From Nannochloropsis oceanica (Eukaryota; Sar; Eustigmatophyceae; Eustigmatales; Monodopsidaceae), in NCBI GenBank assembly GCA_004519485.1, contig CP038108.1:930001-994000 (forward strand): a DNA stretch of 64,000 bases, in the 5' to 3' direction. Of this stretch, positions 43,307 through 53,504 are shown piece by piece. The position numbers were made by a program, and so were the translations under genes. The notes below the pieces were generated by a model, which was not told the origin of the DNA, ran no database searches, and saw only the letters and a program-made list of their open reading frames with translations. Numbering within the stretch: the stretch's first letter is position 1; each line of letters starts with the position of its first letter.

Positions 43307-45556
43307 ATGGCCTCTGCGAACTCCACGAATTCCCTACAAATGGACAAATCTGGCGCCTCCATCAGCAGACCATTGAATGCTGTCGCAGAGAATTCGAATC
43401 GTCTCGCAATGTCCCATCGCAAGAAACTCTCAACAAGGGAAGACGTGCCGCTCGTTCGTGTCCGAAAAGAGGTGAGACTGAGGGAATACGATGACAGCCG
43501 GAGCCAGAGCTATTTCTCCACCTCATATGTCATTCCTTATTTGCAGCGCCAAGAGATCGATGCCATTAAGTATAAAAATGAAGTTTTTCGGCTGGACGCC
43601 ATCCAAGGAACCCGAGAGGCCAAAATCAATGTCAAATCCGGCGCGGCACATGAAGTAGCGCGCCTCCAGGACCAGGCGGAGATGTACTTTCAGCGCATAC
43701 AGGTGGAAAAGGTGTGTGTATATGGAATAAATGTCATTGATACAAGAAAATCACCATTTTCAGACGTATTCCCTTTTGATAACGACAGAGGAAGATTGGG
43801 GAGCTGGAAAAACAGTTGAAGGTCGCCCAGATGAAGGTCCTAGATCAGAAGCAAAGGATGGGCGGTGTGAATGCCTCCAAGGAAAATGACGCCTTGATTG
43901 CCAAGCAGACTCACATCCTTGAGAACCGCCTGGACAAGACCTTGGTCAAATTCAACCAGGCGCTGGCGGAGGTGAGTGCGTGAGTGTGTTTGGGGCTTTC
44001 GCGTGTGGAGGTGTCTATATATGCCACATTTCGCATCATGTTTATGTAGAGCATCTGAGATAAACTAGTCAACCAGCTGTAAGGATCAATCGGCTATATG
44101 CACGCTTACTTAGCGAATTTGTTCTTATACATGCACACATCCGCCATAGAACAAGAGACTCCGAGAGCGCATCGACAGTCTGCGCATGGATCGCGTCGTA
44201 TATGACAGTGTCTACAAGCGGTTAGAGCGCTGCTTGCACGAAAAGAAGAAGGAGATGGGGCTAGTGATTGAAGACGCCAAACGTGTTTGTGTCGCGCGAG
44301 ATAAGGCCAAGAGCGATCTTGTCATCATGAAGCAGCAGGCTGAGAAGGAGAAGGCGGAGTTCGAGCGAGAATGGCGGGAGCTGGGCCGCTTGATTGAGGA
44401 AGATCGACATACGCGGGAAGCAATGAAGAAAAAACTAGAACTGGACCACCGAGGTCAACGACACCAACAGCAATCACGGCTCTCGCCACCTGCTTCCGGC
44501 GGGTCTCTCGGTAGAATCGCGGGCAAGACGGAAAACACTTTCCCAGTGAAAAAGGCCCCTGCTTCAGGAGAAGTTTCCGCCGTCGATGGACCCCCTAACA
44601 TGAACATGCCCAAGGACAAGACAGCCGCCGCTAGCGCGTTTACTTCTTCTGCCACTGTGGTAGCCTCAACCGTGGACCCCCTCCTCTTGCTCTCCCCCGA
44701 AAAACTGCAACTTTACGAGGACGCCTTCGCCAAAGTGCAGGAGGCCACGGGCATTAATGACATTGATGAGATGGTTAATAAGCTTCTCGAGGCGGAGGAG
44801 AAGAACTTTTCGCTGTTTAACTACATTAATGAGCTTAACAACGAGATAGACCAGCTGGAGCTACTGATTGGGGAAAACAGAGTGGAGATGGAGAAGCACA
44901 AGGGCCAAGGCAGCAGCGCTGACACGCAGCAAAAGCGGCTGGCTCGCGTGGGTGCAAACCGTTTACAGCACCTCAAAACTAAGGCCGAAGAGTATGAGCT
45001 GAAATATAGCACGGCCACTAAGACCATCAATCAGCTAAAGACGGGCATCCACGGTATCTTTTCGCGTCTGGGTTGCGCTAGCACTACACCCATGGAAGAG
45101 ATGTTAGGGAACCAAGGTGTCACTGAATCCAATATAATGCAGTACCTGGGCTTTATTGAACAGCGCACGATTGAAATTCTTCAGCTCTACACCGCGAGTC
45201 AGGCCGGTGCCACGGGCTATATTGGGAACACCGGGATTATGGCACTACCGACCTCGTCGCTCGCCACGGTGGAGTCTTCCTCCTTATCGTTGGACAAGTC
45301 ACCGCATGAAAGAGAAGATACACGCGCGTCACCCCCTGCCTCGGCGGGTGATCATCACAATGACGCGAATCCTGAATATGATGAAGCCAGCGCCACTATC
45401 GACGAAGATGACGATAATGACAGCGATGACCGTCCCTTGACGCGGCAGGAGCTGCAAAATAAAGCCCTCAAGCGGTTGAATGTGGGCAACGCGAAGCTGC
45501 GTGATGACAGTAAGGTCATAGGATGTGCGCGAACAGGATCTGGGAGCAGGAAATAA
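43307..45556 (+). CDS. Outer-dynein-arm docking coiled-coil protein (ODA1/CCDC63/CCDC114 type)
   Basis: Four exons (43307-43471, 43547-43711, 43789-43971, 44150-45556), all phase 0, encode about 639 aa. Most of the chain is coiled coil: EIDAIKYKNEVFRLDAIQG, RLQDQAEMYFQRIQVEKRKI, ILENRLDKTLVKFNQALAE and MDRVVYDSVYKRLERCLHEK. The latter resembles the IDxLRxERxxFxxxYxxLE block of ODA docking proteins. The central region LYEDAFAKVQEATGINDIDEMVNKLLEAEEKNFSLFNYINELNNEIDQLE is the strongest match: CCDC114/CCDC63 carry FxKIxxxTGxxDxxxLVxxFxxxExxNFxLFNYVNELNxE. Such proteins dock dynein arms on ciliary doublets. A Ser/Ala-rich linker (about residues 270-345) splits the two coils, and the tail is acidic. 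If the organism is a non-flagellate picoalga this gene is unexpected. Confidence 0.8.
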
Positions 45557-46195
45557 AGCGAGGGCAATGCGGCGCGGTTCAGTTAGAAAGATATCTGTAT
45601 GACGAAATGTAGATGCAGCAGCTGGGTTTAAAGACACTTAACGTAAGAGGTAAAAATAGACGTTGTTCTTGATTTTTCGCTCCTTCGGTTGGTTCGCACG
45701 TGCACGTCTACATCTATCAAATAAAACATGTGCAGTGTGTATGTGATGGTTGAAGCTTTCTCAAGAGCCTTGATAATTGTGACAAAGCAACACAGACGCA
45801 GGGTTCTTGATGTCGCACATTCAACCTTTTCCGAAGCGCAATTGCTATGTGTATCTGTGTGTAAGATGATTTATTTATGACCACATTGCTATACTGATGC
45901 ACTTGCAACCATATTAGCATATGAATGATTATGTTCGTATGTGTATGTTGTGTGCGTTTTCGTAAACTTCTCATGCGCATATGCGTGGTCGTGCCTTTCT
46001 TTCTTTCTAATCCTGCCAATCATGATACATTCAATACAAACCTTTCAGAGTCAGCGCTACAGAAGAAAGGGATGTACACCATTGCCTGAGGGAAAAAGGA
46101 CAATGTCAAAGCTATCGTTGTCGTGCAGTGGCCTTCCTCTCGTATCTCCCTCTTTTCTCTCTCTCGTCCTTTTTGATCTGTCGAGCTTAGCGAAC
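45557..46195. other. Intergenic between convergent genes
   Basis: 3' flanks of the docking protein and the RING gene. AT-rich with several TGTGTATG words near 45730-45960. No gene seen. Confidence 0.5.
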
Positions 46196-47533
46196 TCAGG
46201 GTGCCGCCTTAACCGTCCCCACCGAGCGGCAATATACACATGTACCCCCGATGCCACAATTCGAGGAGCGGTTCCACTGTTCCTGGCATTGAGTATGCAC
46301 AGATTGGCCACACAGCACGCAGTAGGAAAGGGGATCGTGGCTACCATCTTCCTCCAAGATGACTTCGAAGCAAATGGCGCACTCAAGCTCGCTTGTTAAA
46401 AGCTTCTGCGGACCAGGACCCTTGAGATCCGCAGCAGGACGCGCGGTTTCAGCAGCGGCGGCACTTAATGGCTCCAGGCGGAGGTGCGCCAAGCGATCTA
46501 TTTTGAATGTTGTCGAGAATTCATGATTAGGATAGCCAGACCTTCTGTCTGTGACAAACATATGGCAGACTGCAAAGTGCGCGCGCGAATCTTCGACAAA
46601 TGCCCACACAATCTCTTCAGAGATGCAAAACTTTTACGTACCCGAATCGAGCGCGATCGCAAATTCGTCTACCGGGAGGCTTTGGCCAGCCTGCAGCATT
46701 CCTGGCGTCATCCCAAGCACCCGGACTGCCACAAACAACTGAAGTCAAGATAAGAGAGCAGGAGAGGAGACGTTAAAATCGGAGCCTCAGTAAATTCGCT
46801 GAATAAAAGAAACAAGACTTCACAATCATCCACTCCCATTACTTACCTGATGCTTGCATGCATACCGCGATCCTTGTTTTTGGTTGTCTGGGCAACTACA
46901 TGTCCCTACACACTTGCGCTCGACCCCTCCACGACCGCTGTTCACGACCTCGAATTCGACGGTATAGGTGCTCCCCGAGTTGAAGCTTGACACTTGGAAA
47001 GTGCCCGAGGGATTATGCGTGCCCTCCTCTACTAACCCGCGCGTACCACGCAAATCCCCACTAATACAAGCAAAGCGCTGCGACAAGGCACGCACCAGGC
47101 GAGCGTCATTCACCACGGGCCTCTTCTTCTTGCGCGGAGGTCCAGCTCCGCCGCTCCTGTAAGCCGCCCTACCCATGAAAGCTGTCGCACTGGCCGTGCC
47201 ATTGCTGTTTCCGGCAGTTCCTTCTCCACCTCTCCTATCACCGCAAGCAGCTGCCGCCGCATCCAAATACTGCTTCTTCTTGTTTACCCTCTTAGCCCTC
47301 CGGCGGGAGGATGTTTCCATCTCGACATCCCGTGCTATAATTCCATCACCACCCCCACCTCCACCAGCTGCACTTGAAGCAGCGAGTGTACCAACAGCAG
47401 CTGCATCAGTCTCGGCGGTAGCCATAGCAGCACGAGCGGCAGCCCTAATTACCTCTTCTTGCTTCACGGCATGCGTGCGCCCCCTCCTCTCTACCGCTAC
47501 ATCAGTCTCCTCCTCTGTGCCAGCTGCAGTGAT

Positions 47534-47564
<31 letters not shown>

Positions 47565-48802
47565 GTGCCCTCCCCCTCAACGGACCTGCCATTTAAGACC
47601 TGCTCCCCGCGCATTGTCAAACGATAAACCGTCACAAATGCCAGCGCCTCTATCTTCTTCTTGCTCGCCGTTCGCCGACGCCGAGGAGATCCACAGGCCT
47701 TCATCTTCACCCCCTCTTTCCATTCACTTTCTCCCCCTCCCCCCTTCCTCTTGCTTTCCTCCTGCTTTACTTCCCGCTTTTCCTCCTTGATCTCATCCTG
47801 CTTCGCCTCCTTCATCTCCTCTGCAGCCGCCAGCAGTCCCTTGCCCACCGCCCTCGTCACTGAATTATTGATCGGGCCAGTCCGATGCTTGGCAATACCC
47901 AACAACTCAGCCGCATTCTTGTGAATAGCCGGGATGTCTGCCGAACCCCCCTCCGCGAGAACCGCCTTGAGCACCATCAACTCCCATTCGGTCGGCTTGG
48001 CTGGACGCTTCTTTGCCGCTGCCGTGCGCTTGACTGGGAGGAAGACCATCTGTTCATCTTCCTCCTCCTTCTCTTCATTCTTCGAACCCTCCTTTTTCAG
48101 TTTCCGCTTGTTTTTGCCCTTCTTCGCCTTGCCGCTCGCAGACAACGCTGCCACCGCTGCAGCCCTCGCCTCCTCAGCTGTCACATCCCGGTCCTGAGCC
48201 CCTCCTTCCCTTTTCATGTCCACCTTCTCGTCCAAGCCTCGATTCAACTGCCGAATGATTTCAAGGCGTTTCCCTTCTGTCCCTTTCTCGTCATTGATTG
48301 TCAATTGGAAGAAGCTCTCCAGGAGCGACATCTCATCCGCGGGGAGACTTGGAGGGAAGAAGACGCTCCAGTGCTCAAACATGTTGAGGAGGTTTCGGAT
48401 TTGCTGCGGTGTCACGCATTTGAGACAGCTGTGTGATATGAAATTAGAGGAAAAGTGGGATGAGGGAGGGAGAAGATGACTCAGACTGCGAAAGTTAAGC
48501 CGTCCAGCGGCGAAGAGGAAGAAGGAATGCGTGAGGGAAAAGGCACACACAAGCAAAATAGCACCCCTTTGTTCACACAGGACGCTGCCAAGATGGATCT
48601 GATTGTGATACATACTAACGTTCACTCTCGACCCGCCGACACAACACGCGTACCGCCAGAATGTCATCGGTATGCCATTAATTTCTGTGACAGACCCAAA
48701 GCGCCAGCAGCCCTTGGGAATCAGCTTGTTTTCTTTCTCGCAACGACCGTGGCATTGGCTGCGACCCGAACGGGCGTGCTCCAAGGCGAAGAAGTCAGAC
48801 AT
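46196..48802 (-). CDS. zf-PARP / SWIM / RING protein (MEX/ZSWIM2-like E3 ligase candidate)
   Basis: Four exons (48654-48802, 46847-48428, 46642-46738, 46196-46614), all junctions GT-AG and in phase, give about 748 aa. The N-terminus resembles a PARP-type zinc finger: EHARSGRSQCHGRCEKENKL, GCWRFGS, then FWR|CLKCVTPQQI, like the FWRHWGCVT end of zf-PARP with Cys in place of His. The middle (about 120-530) is basic and Ala-rich, with a possible winged-helix stretch (LMVLKAVLAEGGSADIPAIHKNAAELLG). A SWIM zinc finger follows (CVGTCSCPDNQ, RYACKHQ|LFVAVRVLG, about 545-580), split by an intron right after CKHQ. The C-terminus has a RING-type finger (CAICFEVI, CVLCGQSVHTQCQEQW, CVYCRS, about 686-737). 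SWIM followed by RING is the MEX/ZSWIM2 ubiquitin-ligase plan; a PARP-type finger suggests recruitment to DNA breaks (inference). Confidence 0.8.
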
Positions 48803-49979
48803 AATAACTTGCTTGCTGTGGGAGAAGGGATCAGGGGATGGGGAGTGAGGGGCCGGTAAATGTGGGGCATGCTAGGTCAAGTTGCTGTGGATGAATTTTG
48901 GAGGAAGGATCCATTCTGGCATTCAGTGCTCGTAAGACGTGCTACCCACCGCGATCCACCCTATTTTCTCGTCTACGCAATGGCAAGAAACCGGTGGACG
49001 TGGTGGTGCACCGGGTGGATGTGTGGATTATGTGTAAGTGGATGATTGTTAGTCCATTAGAAGGGAGTGGGACGTAGGGAAATCTGTCAACCTTCCTCGC
49101 TGAGCCCCTGCATGCATGAATACAAACACGGTGCAACTTTGACGCCATGAGGACAGAGCGAGCTCTAAGAGCAATGACCGCTGATCCTGTCAATACAGTT
49201 TTGACTTTCATCCTGCGCTCCTCGTCCACCTTTTCTTCGGAGGAAGAAATACAATTTAGCGAAGACAACTCCACCAACACTCCATACAGCCATAATCGCC
49301 ACCACGAAGAGGAGGTTACGGCCTCCTTCCTTTCCTATCCCTCACACATAGGTGCTTCGCTTCCGTACGAACGCCGCCATGCTCACCTGGACCTAATCCA
49401 GAATGCAACAGCTTGTCGGTGTCCCGGCAGCATAGGCGGCGGCTTAGGTAAGAAGGATTTTGTGGTGGAACGTAGTGGATGCACTCATGAGAGGTGATCG
49501 TGTTAATATGCTACCGCTGTGTGCGGAAGCGCTGAGTTAGAGAGAGACAAGCCCCAATCTCATGTACCTCAGTTGGCCTCCTTGGGATGTGTGTGACAAG
49601 GAAGAATATAGAGGCTTCCTTTCTAGCAAGTCGTCCCGTTTTCTCAAGAGTGAAGAGGGGGAAGGGAAGGGGAAGGGGAAGGGGAAGGGGAAGGGGGAGG
49701 GGGAGGAGGGGGAAGGGGGAGGGGGAGGAGGGGGAAGAGGAGGAAGAAAGGGGAAGCCATCCCCGGCATTCCATATCAAGTCTAATTCCAGGTGCACAAG
49801 CAGTCATTCGTTTGGCTTTGAGGAGAAGAGTGTCAAGGTGGTGACAAGCGAGGACACACATTTGACGGAGCTCTTCCTTTTTTCCCGTCAGAAGAAATTT
49901 GGGATGGAGTCAGGCATTAAGATGTGCGAGAACTCTAAGCATGGAGGAATGTTAAGAAGTCGCTCCTGATAAGCTTACA
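48803..49979. other. Intergenic; possible 5' remains of the Fanzor relic and a long purine tract
   Basis: A plus-strand frame from 49147 (ALRAMTADPVNTVLTFILRSSS) faintly recalls the DPGxxTxxT start of a RuvC domain and may be the front of the relic that follows, but this is weak. A purine tract occupies 49652-49756. No intact gene seen. Confidence 0.35.
49652..49756 (+). repeat. About 105-nt uninterrupted purine tract
   Basis: Only G and A on the plus strand, in GGGAA, GGGGA and GGAGGG units. Such a tract can form triplex or G-quadruplex structures. It lies just before the Fanzor relic. Confidence 0.9.
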
Positions 49980-50500
49980 TGTGCCATGAAGAAGAAGATC
50001 GATGGCATCCGGGGAAGAATGGTAGCCATGGAGAGAGAAGCGGCGCGAGAGGAGAAAATGGGGGAGAATCGGGAAAAGAGTAGAAGCCTGCGACGGGAGA
50101 TTAAGTAAGTTACCAAGGCTTGGTACCGCGCAAATGAGAGAGCCAGCAATGTGGTAAGCGATCTCCATTTCAAGACGACCGCCTTTCTCTTTCAACGGTT
50201 TGATGTAATCATCGCTCCGAAATTGGGTGTGGGGAGGATGTTAGGGGGGACGAGTATTCTGACGGCTGGGACCAAGTAGACGACGCGTTTCCAGTGGCAT
50301 AGCTCTTCAACAAGCGTATCAGGATGATGGCCGAGGTATGTAGGAGGGTCGTGTTGGATCTGGAGGAGCATGGCACGAGGCAGACGTGCAGCTCTTGCGG
50401 TCTGGTCAACGAGGGGTTAGAGGGCAGCAAAGTTTTAAAGTGTGAACGTTGCGGATACAATAAAGACTGGGAAATAATTCTGCCAAGGGCCACTAGTTGA
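49980..50500 (+). mobile_element. Fanzor (eukaryotic TnpB-like RNA-guided nuclease) relic, C-terminal part
   Basis: Three stretches in the right order match the C-terminal half of Fanzor/TnpB proteins. (1) From about 49987, MKKKIDGIRGRMVAMEREAA with a basic helical continuation, like the helical segment between RuvC parts. (2) From 50142, SNVVSDLHFKTTAFLFQRFD then VIIAPKLGVGRM, like the ELHxKxAxxLxxxFDxVxxPxF block that holds the second RuvC acid. (3) From about 50300, LFNKRIRMMAEV, RRVVLDLEEHGTRQTC, SSCGLVNEGLEGSKVLKCERCG, the zinc ribbon preceded by the usual E-x-x-T-S-x-x-C position. The final DRDxNGARNI is only vestigial. The reading frame is broken in at least two places, so this is a dead copy. 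Segments 1 and 2 can be linked by a putative 36-nt intron. No terminal repeats identified; the element's 5' limit is uncertain. Fanzors ride in DNA transposons and large DNA viruses; which carrier is unknown. Confidence 0.6.
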
Positions 50501-51089
50501 AAGCACTCGTTGGTTGGAGGGATCATATAGTATAGTGTCGTTGTTTGCCCCATAACGCTTTTTCGTGAGCATTTTATTTGAAGTCAGGTAGGTGCGTGGT
50601 GCCTGTCCTACAAATGGATGTTCAAGAAAAGGTAAATAACTGTTACGATGATTGCCCAGTATTCCATTTAGGGTATCAAACAAGCCATTTTGGTCTTCCT
50701 TTCCTCTATCCTCCTTTTCCTTCCCTCTTTCGTTTGACGCGATTTATTCAGCCCAAAGCATTTTATTCCAATAGATACGGGCATACAAAGAATCCCGAGT
50801 CATCAATGGTAGCCTGAGCGTCATTCATGAATGAAAAGTCATCAAAGCATTGATGACCCATTGGTGACCTCCCACCATGGTGACGGCACTGGCGAGGAGG
50901 GTTTGCGGTGATGTAATGAATACCCTCATGCACACACACCCCTTCCCATATTCTCAGCTTCTCTCCCCCTTTCCTTTCTCATCACTCATCTCTATATACA
51001 GGTCTTCATGACCCCCAATCATTGAAGTGGCCGAAATTCCTCTCACTCGGCCCGCGGCCCGTGTCCTCTGCCCCCTCTGTGGTCTGTCC
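50501..51089. other. Intergenic plus possible leader of SPOUT gene
   Basis: Downstream flank of the Fanzor relic. Around 50815-50890 there are short self-complementary words (CATCAA/TTGATG, TGGTGAC/ACCATGGTGAC) which could fold. The right end (51028-51089) is open in frame with the following gene. Confidence 0.35.
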
Positions 51090-52214
51090 ATGGAGGGCAA
51101 TGCCGCCAACCGTTGTGCCCATCGTCCGCGCGCTCGCAGGGACAAGGAGCCGAAGCAGCAAGAGCGGAAGGCCAGAAACACTTCGACGAACAAGAAGCGC
51201 AAGCACCCGGACGCTGCCGCTGCTGCTGCCACTGCTGGTGCTCCATCCGCCCCCGCTGCGGAGCTCGTGCCCCGCCATTATACAGTCTCGATTGCAGTGG
51301 CGGGCTCGATTGTGCTGAACGCCCAGTCGCCCGAGTTGCGGACGTACTTGATAGGTGAAATTGCACGTGCAGCGGCCATCTTTCAGGTGGATGAGATCGT
51401 CGTATTTGCAGACGCTTCGGGCGCGGGGGCGTCGTACAATTGGGGCGATCCCAATCTCTTCTTCGGTCGTCTTTTGCAGTACATTGAGACGCCACAGTAC
51501 CTCCGGAAGGCTATCTTTCCCCACCACTCTGATCTGCGCTTTGCCGGATTGCTCAACCCCCTGGATGCGCCTCATCATCCACGTGCACACGAACAGATGG
51601 TGTATCGAGAGGGCGTGACGGTCGATACACCTGCCAGTATCTCAGGAGGCTCCCTTGTCAATGTTGGCCTGCGGAACTACATCCACCTCGACCGGCGCCT
51701 CAAGCCCGGCGTCCGTGTCACGGTGAAGATGACCTCGGCTGCTTCTTCATCTGGATCATCACGCAAGCACCAAGCTTCCCCACAACAAGAGATGGAGGGC
51801 GTGGCCGTCTCCCCCGAGGCGCCCCGCGAAACACACGGCCTCTACTGGGGCTACACAACCCGCCTAGCCAAAAGCCTGACCGAGGTCTTTGCCGGAAGCC
51901 CTTACAAAGAGGGATACGACTTGACGGTGGGTACGTCAGAGAGGGGACATCAGAGCATTGATGACGAGGATTTTGCTTTGCCAGCTTTTCGGCACCTGTT
52001 GGTTGTGTTTGGGGGGGTAGCGGGCCTGGAAGCGTGTGTCGAGGCAGCGGAGGATTTGGATCTGCCTGCGGGCAAGACACACACGCTGTTTGACAAATGG
52101 TTGAATGTGTGCCCAGACCAGGGCAGTCGCACCATTCGAACGGAGGAGGCAGTGCCTATTACCATGGCGAGGTTGCGCCCTTTCATTGTCAAGAGCGGAC
52201 GGAGGGAGAAGTAA
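51090..52214 (+). CDS. SPOUT-fold RNA methyltransferase (C9orf114/SPOUT1 family)
   Basis: Putative SAM-dependent RNA methyltransferase with the trefoil-knot SPOUT fold; the animal member SPOUT1/CENP-32 acts in mitosis and RNA methylation. From the first ATG at 51090: 374 aa. Lys/Arg-rich N-terminus (nuclear-type), then YTVSIAVAGSIVLNAQSPELRTYLIGEIARAA, VDEIVVFADAS, FFGRLLQYIETPQYLRKAIFP, LRFAGLLNPLDAPHHPR, YREGVTVD, LVNVGLRNYIHLDRRLKPGVRVTVKM, HGLYWGYTTRLAKSLTEVF, YDLTVGTSERG, HLLVVFGGVAGLEACVEAAEDL, FDKWLNVCPDQGSRTIRTEEA. The knot signature (GTSERG..., FGG..GLE, NVCPDQGSRTIRTEEA) is complete. The frame is open upstream to 51012 (VAEIPLTRPAARVLCPLCGL), so translation may start in an earlier exon: an AG just before 51028 would let an upstream A complete an ATG. 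The start is therefore uncertain. Confidence 0.87.
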   Translation: MEGNAANRCAHRPRARRDKEPKQQERKARNTSTNKKRKHPDAAAAAATAGAPSAPAAELVPRHYTVSIAVAGSIVLNAQSPELRTYLIGEIARAAAIFQVDEIVVFADASGAGASYNWGDPNLFFGRLLQYIETPQYLRKAIFPHHSDLRFAGLLNPLDAPHHPRAHEQMVYREGVTVDTPASISGGSLVNVGLRNYIHLDRRLKPGVRVTVKMTSAASSSGSSRKHQASPQQEMEGVAVSPEAPRETHGLYWGYTTRLAKSLTEVFAGSPYKEGYDLTVGTSERGHQSIDDEDFALPAFRHLLVVFGGVAGLEACVEAAEDLDLPAGKTHTLFDKWLNVCPDQGSRTIRTEEAVPITMARLRPFIVKSGRREK

Positions 52215-52281
52215 GAGAGAAAGGAAAGAAACAAGAGCAAAATGTCCAAATGATCATTGGTGATTGATTTCGTGATTTTAT

Positions 52282-53346
52282 TTATTGAGTGCTTGAAGAA
52301 GCTTTCGCAAGAAGATCCACCAACTCACGGCCATAAATGAAGGCGGCATTCCCCGCAATTGCCCTCCGGACCTCCAGCGCTTTTCTCACCGTCGGCTCCA
52401 TCCCCTCCACTTCCTCTTTCTTTTTTTCCTCCTCCATCGGTGGAGCAATTCCTTCCACAAGCCCTATACATCTCCCTTCATCCCTTAAATCCAACAAAGG
52501 GGCACCACACATCCCATCACCCAATTCACGGTCCATGACAGCAAAGCCACGGCTGTGTCGGTCCTTGTACTTATTCACCGTGCCCATACTCACACACAGT
52601 CGACGGGGCTCCTCGTCTGCTTTCAGATCTAAATGTACCGTCTTGCCAGTATCGGAGTCTTCAAGTATCCCGGCAGTGTTGTTGTCGTAGTTGTTGTCAT
52701 GGGCACTGCCTATTCCCTTTCCTTCGCGCTCCACTGCAAAACCTGGCGAGACCACGGGATGACCCGGCGCGGGTACGTTGCTGCCCAGTACAAGGGGCTC
52801 AAGTCGCAGTCCATACTTGGCCATCTGCCGTATGGCATATTCTTGATTCTGAAGTCGAAGCACACACACGTCTAGCGAGTCATGGTGGACGACGGTGGGC
52901 TGTAGTAGGAATCGCTTCACTACCGGGCCCCTCCTCCCATCTGTTACATGCAGCGTGCACAGGGTGTGTTCCTCTTTCACGTACTCCAGCCATGGCAACG
53001 GGTAAAGTTTTGGCCAGCGCCAGGGTGCCGTCACATGTGAGCAGGTGAAGAAATAGAGGGGAACATTTGCTGCTTCGACAGGGCTCGTGCTGCCTCCTTT
53101 CCCTGCAGGCGGGTGCACGCAAAAGGCCGTGCCTCGACTGAGCATTTCGTACCGCATCATGCCTTGGTCAGGCAGTTGGAACCAGGAAGTGATAGAGACA
53201 CTCATGCGATGTAATGGTAAGGTAGCACCGCTGCTATTGCTGGTGCTCAAGGCGCGGCGGGCTGCCATGGTCCTGTGTGTGGGGGGTGCATTCGCGGGAA
53301 GGAGGTTGGATGCAAAGACCGGGTTCCCATTTGTACTGAGCCACAT
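52282..53346 (-). CDS. Trypsin-fold protease paralogue with Cys at the nucleophile position
   Basis: Single exon, 354 aa. Chymotrypsin-like layout: RGTAFCV, then FTCSHVTAPWRWP with the catalytic-type His, HHDSLDVCVLRL with the Asp, and DRELGDGMCGAPLLDLRDEG, where the usual GMSGGP Ser is Cys. Its divergent neighbour is clearly a paralogue, sharing PDQGM.(R/E)YE.LSRGTAFC, CSHV.AP and PWL..V..EH. The first 50 residues include MAARRALSTSNSSGATLPLHRM, which looks like a mitochondrial presequence although it follows 26 other residues. A long insert (residues about 185-245) has His/Asn/Asp-rich linkers. Cys nucleophiles occur in viral 3C-like proteases of this fold, so activity is possible, but loss of the second Gly (GA for GG) may mean a pseudoenzyme. 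It starts 158 bp from its partner. Confidence 0.75.
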   Translation of the reverse strand: MWLSTNGNPVFASNLLPANAPPTHRTMAARRALSTSNSSGATLPLHRMSVSITSWFQLPDQGMMRYEMLSRGTAFCVHPPAGKGGSTSPVEAANVPLYFFTCSHVTAPWRWPKLYPLPWLEYVKEEHTLCTLHVTDGRRGPVVKRFLLQPTVVHHDSLDVCVLRLQNQEYAIRQMAKYGLRLEPLVLGSNVPAPGHPVVSPGFAVEREGKGIGSAHDNNYDNNTAGILEDSDTGKTVHLDLKADEEPRRLCVSMGTVNKYKDRHSRGFAVMDRELGDGMCGAPLLDLRDEGRCIGLVEGIAPPMEEEKKKEEVEGMEPTVRKALEVRRAIAGNAAFIYGRELVDLLAKASSSTQ

Positions 53347-53504
53347 AACGCCCGACAGCTCGCTTCCCAGACATCATGTATGTGCTATCTGCTCTCGTGA
53401 TACAGGCACGACAGGGCCTAGAGGCTTAACCTCCCGATGAATTGCTCACATGCCAAGTATCATCCCACTTAACTCATCCACACGAGGGAAAGGTTAACGT
53501 ACGT
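53347..53504. promoter_or_regulatory. 158-bp divergent spacer between protease paralogues
   Basis: The two paralogues start back to back here, so a shared promoter is nearly unavoidable. No specific motif named. Confidence 0.5.

Noticed and set aside
48942-49280. Minus-strand frame upstream of the zf-PARP/SWIM/RING gene
   Set aside because: No motif and no phase-consistent link to a neighbouring exon.
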